DNA of 64,000 bases from Gymnogyps californianus (taxonomy: Eukaryota; Chordata; Aves; Accipitriformes; Cathartidae), in assembly GCF_018139145.2 (NCBI RefSeq), contig NC_059478.1, positions 11,453,001-11,517,000 of the forward strand. The letters run 5' to 3'. A model generated the notes under the pieces. It ran no database searches and was not told the DNA's origin. It saw nothing but the letters and a program-made list of their open reading frames with translations. This document shows positions 1 through 11,942 of this stretch, piece by piece (position 1 is the first letter of the stretch; each line of letters opens with the position of its first letter). A program made the position numbers and the translations under genes.

Positions 1-3000
1 CAGATATAACAAAAAGATGGCGGTTAGCAACATCCTGTATCAAGTTCTTTTGGTCTCCACTTTCATAAGGTTACTGTTTGCTGTGGTTCCTTAGTGATGC
101 TTTTTTTTTTCTCACAAGTTAAAAAAGGTGGCCTGACTGCAAACTTATGTCCTTAACTTCCCTGAATGCTTAGGGTGTCTGGGTGCTGGCTTGCTCAGTC
201 ACTAAGCGCAAACTCTCAGGTGATGTAGTTGGCTCTGCCGAAACCAGTACAGGAGCACTCACTTATACATGGGGCCACTCAACTCTCAGCAATGAATAAA
301 AACAGTGTTCTAAGATTAAAAATATTATTCTGTGTAAGTTTGGAGAACTTTACAGCTACTGTAATGAGATAATATGCAACAAGTATGCATGATAAATTTT
401 GCATTGCAACCCAGGTTCTGGAAAATTTTCTAATGTCTGACTTCTGTCAATTTTTGCACATCTTATTTTCAGGATGTGTTAAGGAATTCAGACTACTTTT
501 GGTTTATGTTCTTTTGAAGATTGTGTGCTTTGATTTGCCAAAGAAGCTGTACCTAGAATCCCATGTTCATTGATTATTTAATCTTAAAAAAACCCAACCC
601 CCCTAAAAAACATCCAACAAAAACACCACACCCCCACACCCCCCCCCATACCCAAAAAATCTAGCAAACTGCCAGTTACGTTAACCAAGATGTAAATTCC
701 AGTCCAGGTTTCTGATGCCAGTTGATGCTCTCTTCTGCCTTCTGCTGTGCAGATTTAGCTATTCTATGCTCATATGCACTATCACTTTGGCATTTTCATA
801 TCAAAAGCATTCAGATGGAATATTGAATTGGGTATCACACATCAGGAAAAAACGTTTTCCAGAAGCAGTGATGAAACAAGTATTACTGATCTCATTTCAG
901 TTTGCCTTTTTAGAGTAAGGGTAACAGCTCTGGAATGAGACTGAATAGGATATTTTTGCATTTATAATGGAAAGCAAGCAGGTCATCTTGCCAGGTTTCC
1001 AGTACCTGAGCAATTATCTGGGTGGAAAAAAGCAAATACTGGATCCTCAGAGCTCAAATAATGGATTGCATTTATCTAGATTTTGCTTGTTGCTTTATTA
1101 TTACTTGGATTTTTCAAAGGTGACTGAGATAGTCATGCATTCAGTTTTCGCTCCTGAAACATTGAAAATCTCAGCCCAAAAAGTAACTGAACAAACTAAC
1201 AGAAAGTTTCCTGTGTCTCTGAGACCACCATGGTAGTTGAAATTGCCCTGCAAAATATTTCTTAATTTGCCACCTTTCATTATCACACCATTTGATTTCA
1301 TTCTTTATCTAACACAGCAGAACCCTGGTTGCCTGCAAATAGCTTTGTGAGGCATGTTTCTATGCTGCTTCTTGTGAATGATAAAAGCTTAGCTCACTCT
1401 CATAAGGACCCTACTTTTTAACTTCTTAAAACTAGCAAATATAGAAAACAATTTAATTTTGGACAACTGTAAGTGAATAAAAATTCTGCTCTGTATCACC
1501 TTGTGCCATGCAACCTCCCCTCAGTTTTGAAGATCCATAGCACAATTAACAGATGCTATGTAGTTTGAACAGGCTTCTCAGATTTTGAATAAAGATTCGT
1601 ACAGGAAGGAGAGACTTGCTTCTCCATATGCCTGGAAATTTTTGGAAGGGAAAGAGTGGTAATGGGGGGGTGGGGTGGGACATTACTGAGTGTCATAATT
1701 TATCATTATGTCTTCACATTTTGGTTGTCATTGCCTTTTCTGCATTTTTTTCTTAGACTCTATTATGAGTAAATACTATTTTTGTGTGTACACCAAAAAT
1801 ACATAGATTCTGGTAATGCCTTGTTATGAGGGAAAGCTGAAATATTGAAGGAAATTCTTTCTGCATTGACACGATCTCTTTTTGCTCATGCTTCTGTGCT
1901 TGTATATAATGTTTATAAAGCGAGCAGACATCTGCTTCCCTTTCCTCAATTGTAGCCTTTGGATCCAATGAAACAGCTTTTACCATACAATATTTAATTT
2001 GTCTAAGTGGCAATAGTTCTGCCTTTTAATGTGGATGTTGGTTCTTGTGCTTTTGGAGGTACTGCATGGCTCTTTGGGTGAAAAAGAGACAATTTGGGGC
2101 TTAGAACTGTCATGGTGACAGCAAAAGCACCTTCCTGACAACAGCAGTAAAGCCTACTGGAGTGGAAGGAGTGTAAAGGGAGTAAGAAAGTGACTCAGTT
2201 TTGTCTGAATTCATTGTGCAGCAGGTTCCCTGAAGTGATGGTTTGTCCACTGCCAAATTTTCTCTTTAGTGGTGTCTAGAGAAAATTAGTATGGATTCTG
2301 TCCCCAGCCTACCGGTTTGGTGTATGACCCCTGACAACATCTAATAAAATCCTAACAAATTTAAATACGTTCCTTGCAATATAATTAAATACTGCTTAGC
2401 AAAGGGCTTTGCAATCTTCCAGTTATGTATGTGCAGCAAAGCACAGATGTTAAATAAAGTTGGACTTTTTCAGTTCAGTGATTGAATTAATGCATTTGAA
2501 AGGAAGAGAGGGGAAATGGTTTCAGGACAAACCAAACCAGATGGGAGAAGGTGGGTGTTAGTTTTCCCATCAATTTCTTTTGAGTGAACCCAAATATGTG
2601 GTCTGAAATTAATGTTTTAACTTAGGAATTATTTTATATTTGTTTAATCTATATTAAAAGAGAAATTATTTTTTTGATGAAAAATGTTCAATGTGTTTGC
2701 TTGAAAATACTGAAACAAATTATTTTGAGCTCCTAATTTTTCCCCTGTCTGTTTTGATTCACATTGATCATGCAATTTGACTGGAAATCACAAAAGCCTT
2801 GTTCTTCTGAGCAAATGTATTTTATGGTTAATTCATTATTTTATTGGGAGGGGGCAGGGAAGTCCAGTTGTTATACTAAATGCTTTGGCTTGTTTATTGC
2901 ATGTTTAACTGCTGTTATATGTTCCTCAAGACTGTGATCTAAGAGAAGAATGATTTCTAAGCTTGAGTTGCACTGAATGTCAGATCTGTCCATATCAAAT

Positions 3001-5589
3001 GATATAAAAAAAATGAACCTGTCATACAACCTTATTTTAATTTTCCCCAATGTCTTATTGGTGGGAATTGAGTTTTTTGGCTCCATATTCTTTTTAAAAT
3101 TTATTGAGATACCAAATTACTGTCTCTTCCCTACATTGTGTACAGTAATACTAGATTTGGAAGCATTCATTTTTTATTTCAAATAGAATTTTTGATGAGA
3201 AAAGAGATGTTAAATCTTTCAGATCAGCAGAAATACCTACTGTAATTCTAATTTTGGAATCTCACTTGGTTATGTGATAAAGGCAATATTCGCACGGCTA
3301 GTTGATGGAGCTATTTTGATCCCAGTCATAAAAGACTCCAGAGACTAATGCTCTATATTACTCTGTTTACCTAGAGGATGATGTATGTGGACAGTTGGAA
3401 AGGTTAGTGCTGTGGTTACTGTACTGAATTTTGTAGGGGACTCTGCAAATAGGGATGTAAGAGCTACATAGATTGTTTCAAATAGCGGTGAATACTGTGG
3501 TTTTGGCTCAACATATTTATGCCTTTTTAGATGAAAGTAAAACATAAGTTTGCTGGAAGCCAGAAGATTTTTTTATGAACTCTAACAGTCTGGGAAAAAA
3601 AAAGTTGGCTCAAAGAAAAGAAAAATGAGATGAAAAAAATTAATGCCTGAAAACAATTTTTGCCACTTGCAAGAATATCACAAATGCCTTCATTGTTCAT
3701 GTGTTCCTATGTTCTTGCTAAGTTTTGAAGCAGAAAGCAACAGCAGTCTGACTTCTAATATCACAGGACAGAGCAACTTCAACATAGTATTTCAAGAGGA
3801 TGAAAGAATTTAGCCAGGTACTACTGCAACTTGTCTGCAGCCAATGGGGTTTCACAGGGTATGCTTTCTGGATGAGGCCAATCCTCTTGTGCATATAAAA
3901 ACATCACAAACTAAAGAGTTGCTATAAGAAGTCTAACTTGTGAGCATCAATAATTACTACAGTCACAGTCCAAAAAGATACTTATTTCTTAAAACAAAAC
4001 AAAAGAGGAAATATTGTTTAACCAAATCAGGGAACAAAAATTTGGATTATTTGTTTTGATGTGGCAGTGCAGACAGCTACACTGTGAGATGCTGAATCAG
4101 CAGCTGTGCATGGGCATAGCTGTGTGAGCGTGCTGGCAGTAATGGGATCTTCATCTTCAAAAAATCCACCCAGAAACAAAACATTTCAGTAAATAAGAGC
4201 AGCAATGAAATGTTTAAGGATTTTATCCTGGGTCTGGCTACAAAAGGACTAATATTTATTTGCCAGAATTTATAATACATTTGAGACACTATTTTCCTTC
4301 AAAAGAGCTAAACCCTTCAATTTGAAAAATACCCACAGAGGGGAAAAAACCCAGTAGTTATACAAGCAAACTTTAATTATATTTTTGATCCTTCTAACTC
4401 AGTTCCTATTGCAATACTAAAAATAGGAAAGCTTACTTTGCAAGTGAGCTAGCAAAGATTCTTCTATGTGCTACATTACCAAATAATATCTTATTAAGGG
4501 AGCAGGGGGAGTAGGACAGACCTCTTTAGCTGTGAGTAAGGGAATAAGGCCAATGACATGCTAGATATCGCTAGTCTGTGATCCAGTATAAACCTACCTT
4601 TGCAGTGGACTCCATTCCAGCATCTGACTTGTAGAGTCACAGCAAGACAGCTCAGCCAGATTGCTAACTTAGAAGAAGAGGTGGTCTGGAAAAGGTGGAT
4701 ATCTAGTTTTGCAGAACTATCCATGCAGAGGTAAGCCCAGCTGGATGTCAGTATGTCATCTTTTTAAACTATCAAAGGGATTAATGATTGCAAAGGGCTG
4801 TTATTAAATATGGAAGTGAGCAAGAAGAGAGGTACAACGGCTGCATGCCATTGACATGTAGTCATGACATAACAGTAGCATGTCCCTCCATGCTCCTTTT
4901 TCCGATACATTTGTTGACTTGTTTTCCCCATTCTTACAAAATGTCTCGCCTCCTCTTGCTGAATTATATTTTGATCTATACTGAGACACCACCTGACACT
5001 TCTGTATTCTCTCTCTCATAGCTTTTTTTAAGATTTCATTTCGCACAACCTTTCCAAACTTTTCCTCACTGGAATCTGTCTTTGAAGTGCTCTTATCTGT
5101 CAGTACTACACTTCCTTCATCCTGATCATGCCTGCTCCCTCTACTATTCCTACCTGACCTAATCCACACCGTCATCCAACTGTGTCATCAGTGTCCACAG
5201 TGCTCAAGTCACTCAATCACATCCATGCTGTCCCAAAGCAAGGCTGCCTAAGACCAGCAACGATGCCTTCCTTCAGGCTTGCACCAGACTAAATGTCACT
5301 TGTTCCGTTTTACTATTGGTCTGTAGAGAGAAACTGGGTCATGTATTTTTGTCTACAAGTTTTTCTTCAGTTCTGGTATACTTCTGCTCAAGTAATTTTT
5401 CTCTTTTACTGCCAAGTGTCCTGTGCTTACAGTGTCAATCATCTGTGAAATTTCCTAGTTTCTCTCCCAAATTTTTTCCTGAAAAAATGCCTGAAAGATG
5501 TGCTTCCAAGGAAAGATCTAAAAGCTTTGTGGAGGACAGATGATGGCTAGAAAGAAAAACAATCTTTCCTATCTTTAAGAATTGGAAAC
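1..5589. other. Unassigned AT-rich noncoding DNA
   Basis: No gene, RNA gene or recognisable mobile element is visible apart from the A/C-rich tract listed separately. Open frames here are short. The minus-strand frames at 1753-2013 and 4804-5175 read as hydrophilic peptides, but they have no recognised domain and no convincing splice context. There is a short G-run at about 1664-1679. The composition fits intergenic or intronic DNA. Confidence 0.6.
585..660. repeat. A/C-rich low-complexity tract
   Basis: The plus strand is almost entirely A and C, with runs of A alternating with runs of up to nine C. It resembles the A/C-rich tract at 12829-12866 and is the complement type of the T/G-rich tract at 10933-10994. 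It could be a degenerate microsatellite. Nothing suggests coding. Confidence 0.85.
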
Positions 5590-6330
5590 AGGGTAAGAGG
5601 AGTCACAGAATTGTTGGTCTGCCAGCTGTTAAATTCCTTGAATTAATATTGGAATAAATGGTCCAACTTTTTAAAAAACTCTTGAAATGTGAGGAGAATG
5701 AGTCACCATGGATTTGTAGTGAGCAAACTGTCAAATTAATTTCCATTACAATGGGATAATAGGACTTGTAGAAAACAGAGAAGCAATAACTGCTATCCTT
5801 GTATTAGTAAGGTTCAAGGTAGTTGTCAGTTATTCGCTCTCAAAATGAAAAGCTATTGAATGGTGGTATGCAAGGTTCTGTCCCAAGTCCATGACTATTC
5901 AACAGCTTCACTAAGAACCTGGTGTTGAACTTGAGCATCTTCACTAGCTTTACAAATAAAAATTAAATTGGGAAAAGGGGGGGCTGCAAGCATGTTGTGG
6001 AAATTGAGGAAATGGTTGGAAAGTGCATCTACTGTAGTCAGCAGTAGTAAAGCATCATCCAAATTACTTCATAGAATCTTGGATGTGCAACTTTCAGGAA
6101 TGCTGAGATTCTAAAAAGATCATTGAAAATTATCACATCTACACTGGAAGAATCTGAGTGCTTTGGCATAAGACAAGAAAACTGAGAGGAATGTCTTAAG
6201 ATATGTAAACTTCCTCCATATAGGAAGAGGAGAAACTTGTTCTCGGAGAGATATTGCAGGCTTAATCATAGCATGAGGAATGAGATGGTCTTGATGTGAC
6301 GTCTCAAATTCCTTTATGGTTTCAGAATGT
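5590..6330 (+). mobile_element. Ancient CR1-like LINE fragment (reverse-transcriptase region, decayed)
   Basis: The sequence follows the order of the CR1 reverse-transcriptase region as I remember it. A segment like 'ggttctgtcccaagtcc' is followed by the part that encodes the catalytic-domain end ('cttgagcatcttcac', then a G-rich stretch and 'ggctgcaagca'). Next comes a region like 'gaaattgaggaaatgg', and later an 'aaaactgagaggaatg' block near 6178. All frames are interrupted, so no protein survives. The last part may run towards the element's 3' end near 6330. The order of matching blocks supports a plus-strand copy, but divergence is high and the ends are approximate. Confidence 0.5.
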
Positions 6331-9300
6331 CATATGCTGTTAAAAATGTGGGGTAAAACAGAATTGGTTTAGATGAAAACACAACTATATACATTATATA
6401 CAAACAGAATAAGGGGGAAACTGTTATTATATTTTTTTGTTGTTGTTGATGACATAATTGTTGTATTGGACCATACCTCATTAACACTATTGAAACCTTG
6501 TGAGTGAGGAGTATAGCCAGACATACATGTTGCAGTTGATGATCTGCAGCTTGGAGGTATTAGGCAACTGCCTTAGCCTCAGGCAGCTGAATTAATATTT
6601 TAAGCGCACACATATTTTGATCATCTAATGTAGCATCTGTATGGATCTGAAAAGAGAATTCAACTGTATAGTCACAACCTGTTTCCTTTCCATTAAAGAA
6701 TATATGCTTACACATTCTAAAGTAGGTGGATTAATCGAAATCTATAGTCTGAATACTTCTAAAGTTTGGAGTGGAAGACCAAACTTATGTTTTTTTCCCA
6801 AGTCTTCCATGGACTAACATTAAAGCCTCTTGAACTTGTAAATGCATGTTTAAAGTTGTAGTTTTATCTTGGGCCAGTCCCATGCAATTAAACACCAGAA
6901 ATTTGGTACTGCTGACTTATGCATTGTATAACTATTTCATTTTACATCACGGTAAAGTGAATACATCTCAAAATGATTATTTCTTCATATGGGCCCATGA
7001 AGATTTAGTAAATTTAATTATCCCAAACTAATATCTTAATGGCATTTTTTTCCTCCAAAGAAAAATCCTAAAGAATGGTGAGGTGATGTAATGGTTAAAG
7101 AGATAGCTTAAGAAGAATTGATACTAGCGATTGTCCCAATAGGAGTACGTTTCACATCTGTTATTTATGAAGTGAAGTGCCACTGGGGACAAATCCAGTG
7201 ACTATGTACATAGTAATACCTTTAATTAGACTAATAGAATAAATATTGCACACAGGCTTTAGGGATCTCATAAAAGCTTTACCCCTGATGAAGAAGAAAT
7301 TGGTGCAACTGGAGAATGATAACTCCAACAGGAACTGTAAGCTGGGAAGATCAATATCTCCTAACTTGTGCATTGATTGTTGAAGCACTTATGGATAAAC
7401 TTATGACTCCTCTATGACTTTTCAGGGAAAAAACCTTCCTGTGAACTTGGAAAGCTTAAGAATAAAACTTACTTGTCAGTCAAATGACAAATGTCAGAAA
7501 ACCTTCTGCTATCACTGTGCCTATACCAAGATTTTTTTTAAAAAATCTGATCTCTTTTGTAAGCACTACAGAGACTAGGTTATAGGAGCAGAAAAATATC
7601 TTTACCTGAGACTATGCTGCCTCTCTTCTGGGCTGTGCTGCCTGAGGTACAGAGTTGAAGCTTTGGGGGTATGAAGGCTTTGAAGTTAAAACATAACAGC
7701 CTCTTTGTTTTCTCTGTTTTCCTTGCCATAAAGAGCACATAACTGGAGTGACAGAGTTCAGTGAATAGACGCTTTACACAGCAGCCCATTGCAACACCTG
7801 CTGGCAGCTGAGTGTGACACCACTGCAAACCTCTACCTGTGGCACAGGAAGGGACACAGAAACCCCTTGTTCAGTCTCGTGTTTTATAATAGTCAGAAAT
7901 ATACATGTGGTGGGTTGTGTTTTCGTCATTCTTGAAGCCAGTTTTTCCATGTATTTCAGCCAAAGCAGTACCTGCAAACATTAATTTTCCAGCTCAATAC
8001 TTTAGAAGTAACTATGGCAATGCTACAATCGTGTCATCTTTAGCTTGTGGGGCTGGCTTCAATGTCCTTGCAGTGGTCTGCAGGCACAGTTAGGTGGGCA
8101 GGATACTTTAATAATCTGTGACCGTTGATTGTGCCTTGTAGCTTGTGTCTATCTTGAAATAAAAGGCCAATTGGTCAGGATCCAGAAGAAAAGACAAAAT
8201 GGGATTTTAAAATTGGACTTTTTTGCATGGTTGTCGCGAATTAAGGACTTCCACTCGAATGCTGATTGTGGGCAGGGTGGTAGGGGAATTAAGCTAACAA
8301 AAACCATGAGCTAAACCTTGTAGGGGGGGCTGAAGAATGTATGCCTAAAAATGTGGAACCCCAATAGCATCTTCTGTGGAACCACTTGCATGCTTACCAG
8401 ACTCCAGTTTGAAGTTGTGTTCTTTCTGTGCTCCGTTATCATTTGCATGCCTTGGTCCATTAACATCACTCGTTAAACACACACAAAATGAAGGCCAAAT
8501 GATTTTTTTACAGCACCTTTCTAAATTGCTTAGTTTGGTTTTTTTCTAAATGTCTGTTTGTCCCTTGAAGAGTTATGAGAACTGCTCTTAAAAAGTACAT
8601 ATCTTATAGTACCCATCAGATCTTCTGACTTTTTATAATGTTCATTTCCAAATGCAAGGCTTGAAAAAATAGCAAACCTATATACTTTTTACACAGTAGA
8701 TACCTCTGAGCCATGTTTGATATGAAATAGCTTTTTTAAAATTCCAATTTTAAGTCTTATCTTAAGAGTTAATATCCACAAAAAATTCTGTATGAAGTGA
8801 AAATTAATGTCTCTATTTTGCTGTTTAAAGTTTTATTTGAAACAGCACTAGTGGCTATTTGCATGAGATGCAGGCTAAAATCTTATTAAAAGTAAAAGCT
8901 GAGCATGCACTGCAGTATTTCATTCTCTATTTAGTTTCATTAATAGTTGAGAGCTTTCTTGGTAGGAGAAGTTATTCTGATAATCATAACATAAGAAAAA
9001 TTCTATACAGGTATAAATAAAACTTGGTGATAAAAAGTAGGTCAGTCCTTCAGTCTGGCTTTTAGCTACATCTTAAAGATTTTTCTCTGCAGTGATTTGC
9101 TGATCCACTTATTCTTAATATCATAATCCTTAAATTTATAATCCTCAGTGATAGTTAATGATTGCTAACATGTATAATTTTCCTCATCCAGTGTCAACAG
9201 TGCCAGTGATACATTTGCTCATGTGTTTGTAAGTGGCTGTCTGTTTCAGAATCTGGTTATTTAAAGTGTATCTAATTTAATTACCAAACAGCAAATACAC

Positions 9301-9844
9301 TGTCTGCAAAAGTCACTGACCTAGAATGTTGCCTCTAAGCTTTTGAGCATGGCTGATAGTGGAATGATGTAAAATGACATGAAAGCTGAAGACATAATTG
9401 CTCATTGTGAATCTTTTTTTCAGTAGCTAACATTATTCCAAAGATGAAAAGTGACAGTTATATATTTTTGGCAATGTTTCCCTGTAGGAAAGGAACATGC
9501 AACCTACTTATTTTTGCTACTGTTAGGGCTGACTCAAAATTATATTCGTAAAAACTTTATTTACTGACATTATGGACTGAATTTTTGAGCGGTCTCTACC
9601 CAAGTACTAATTTAGAGCTCTTATAGTCTAGGTATGTAGTCATGCAAAATGAGCTGTTAGAGGTTTATCCACAAAATATCACAAGAGTTATTTCTAGGAG
9701 CAAATGTTGTGTTTTGAGAGTATTAAAAAAAAAGTGAAGCATCCAAAATTCAGATGCTGCTTCTGAATATCTGGCCGCACAAAACTTAAAAATGCCATCT
9801 GGTGACAGCTTTACCTTCTATACAGATTCTACCAGACTGCACAC

Positions 9845-9862
9845 GTGTGTGTGTGCGTGTGT
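9845..9862. repeat. Short (TG)n microsatellite
   Basis: About nine TG dinucleotides with one CG interruption, flanked by non-repetitive sequence. Confidence 0.85.
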
Positions 9863-10932
9863 TCCCATTGCTTGCAAATTTACACTTGTAGCTGATGGAA
9901 ATGAGACGTATGTGAAAGCTTGGAAAGCAGTTAGTGAGCAACCTTATTTTAAAAAGAGCTGATAAAATGTAGCAGCCAACAATCTTAAAGTGAACATAGA
10001 GCCTAAGCACATATTGCAGTATTCTGTGCTTGTAAGTATGCTGGCTCTGTGTTCTCTTTAATGCTGACTGTTACAGTTTCTGATGATAATAAAGGTACAT
10101 AAACTGCAGTCAGCTCAGGAACCTACCAGTCTTGTCTATGTGCAATGCAGAGATATGAACCTTATTACTCAACGAGTTAGGAGGGCCTGTTAAAACTGTG
10201 GCTCTTCCTGTTAGGATAGTGGCACCAGTGCTGTGTGAGCTCAAGCACAGCAAGCTGCTAATGTGATCTTATTGATTTGGGGATCCAAGTCAGAATTTCT
10301 TTGTAGACGTGACCTATACCAGTTCATTTGTAGTAGAAAGATAGCAAAAGAATAGTCTGTTTAATGACTACAAAGAGTCCTTAAAACACGGTCTATTATT
10401 TGTAGGCACTTTATTGAATTACCTTTTGGTTTCAGTTCAGCAAAGGCGAGTATATCTTCCCGGCAAATAATTCATCATGGGTATCCTGAGCTAATCTGGT
10501 AGAGTCTTCTTAGAAAATGAATAAGGCAGGAAGACTTCTCTTTCAGGAAAATATAGCTCAGGTACTTGATCAAAGTAGAGAGGAACCACTAGCCCTAGAC
10601 ATTATGACTGGTCAAAACCAGCTAGAAAGGTATGCACCTAAGTTCTAGCAGGAAAATATCTGCACAGGTATGCATGTCTCAGACTTGGATTGCTCCTGAC
10701 TAGCAATAGATACAGTAGTACCCCCAAAATCTCAGTACAAGGTTTAAAGCAGAAGTCATGTTCCCACACAGATAACAGTTTCTATAAGGAGGAAGGAACC
10801 TACCAGTTCCTTCCATATTTTTTCTTTTCTTTTTTTCTTTAAGTATGAAGTGTCTTAGGTGCCTGTCTGCATCCATAAAGGCATTGATGGGATGAGTGGT
10901 GTAGCAATGGAGAGAGGGGAAGGAGGAGAGAG

Positions 10933-10994
10933 GGTTTTTTGGTGGGTTGGTTTGGGGGTTTTTTGGGTGTTTTTGTTTTGGTTTCTTTTTTTTT
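10933..10994. repeat. T/G-rich low-complexity tract
   Basis: The plus strand alternates runs of T and G (for example TTTTTTGG and GGGGGTTTTTTGGG) and ends in a T-run. It is purely T and G apart from one C. It is the strand-complement type of the A/C-rich tracts at 585-660 and 12829-12866. Confidence 0.85.
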
Positions 10995-11883
10995 AGAATT
11001 GACTCCTAACAGTCAGTTTGTGGTATTCACTTTGAACAGACCTGTGGTTTGGTTATCTTACTCTTGATGCATGTCATCTAGTTCCAGAAGGCACTTCCAG
11101 TCAGCAGTTACAAGTGTTTGTACACGTACCTGCAATGTCTAAAATTTTGCAGAACATAAATCATCTCTTGTAAAGGCTGACACAAATCTCAAGTCAGTAC
11201 ATAGTTCTAGGCCAGAGAGGGGTGCCAATAGGCACACCAAATGAAGAAGCTCCTGGATATTGTGAGAGAAGGTATTTTAAATGATGTGATAATATTTTGC
11301 TTTGACTTAATTTCTTTTCTCAAACGCAATCAATGAATGGCTTAGTTCTACCAGCTCTGTGTCAAAATAATGGGAAATGATGTAATGTGCACAATGTGAA
11401 GGGAGAGAGAGAAAACAAGCTGCAACTGTGTCAAGTATTGTACACTTGTGCTGTGGGAGCCATCGTCAGACAAAAATATGCTGCAAGCTCTTTCCTACCC
11501 ACATGCCTCAAGCTTCATGAAGTGAAGGAGACTGTCGTGGTGGCAAAGGCCAGATTATCATAATGTGGGCGTGACATTTCTGCCCCAAAATACTCTTCTG
11601 CCTGTTGTGTTCTGAAGCTCCTTACTTGTACCTGCAAAACAGTAATCTGCACAAATGGAATAGTTGGGCATCCAAATGCTGTGTGTCCAGGGCCATCTAC
11701 AGTTTGTCTGTGGGCAGAAATGCTCTCTCTGTAGGTGGGAACATGTATTTTTCAAGTACATGTTCTTTTGTTTCTCTCTCCCCCCTCCCCCAACAGTGAC
11801 ATCTACCTCTAACTGCATTTTTATTTAGTGTAGGATGTGTGGGACCATACTTCTTTTGCATTTCTCTTGTGTGTTGGCTTGCC

Positions 11884-11942
11884 AAATCCTCAGCTTGTAC
11901 AAATTGGCATAATTCCACTGAAATCAATAAAAGTATGTTGAC
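11884..11942. repeat. Ancient palindromic-type repeat relic, copy 1
   Basis: The block starting 'atcctcagcttgtacaaatt' is followed by 'ggcataattccactgaaatc'. It matches the pattern I know from sauropsid genomes: a head like 'atcctcagctggtgtaaat', then a centre like 'ctccattgaagtcaatgg'. Related relics lie at 21305-21386 and 56377-56421. Only one arm is well preserved here. The formal family name is unknown to me. Confidence 0.4.

Larger units (their letters stand above)
6331..11883. other. Unassigned noncoding DNA with simple repeats
   Basis: No gene is supported. The stretch holds a TG microsatellite near 9845, a pyrimidine-rich run near 10819-10840 and a T/G-rich tract at 10933-10994. Around 7580-8330 the sequence is slightly richer in G+C and carries a few CpG sites, but no frame or splice pair stands out. 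An AT-rich block near 8810-8960 contains an octamer-like ATTTGCAT and is noted as a possible regulatory candidate in the findings. Confidence 0.55.

Noticed and set aside
1753..2013. Hydrophilic minus-strand frame that looked like a retrocopy
   Set aside because: No parent gene recognised, no poly-A tail or flanking duplication.
4804..5175. 123-codon hydrophilic minus-strand frame
   Set aside because: Charged middle part looks protein-like, but there is no recognised family, and no splice signals or promoter to support it.
7580..7980. Slightly GC-richer block, checked for exons
   Set aside because: Overlapping frames on both strands and no consistent splice pair.
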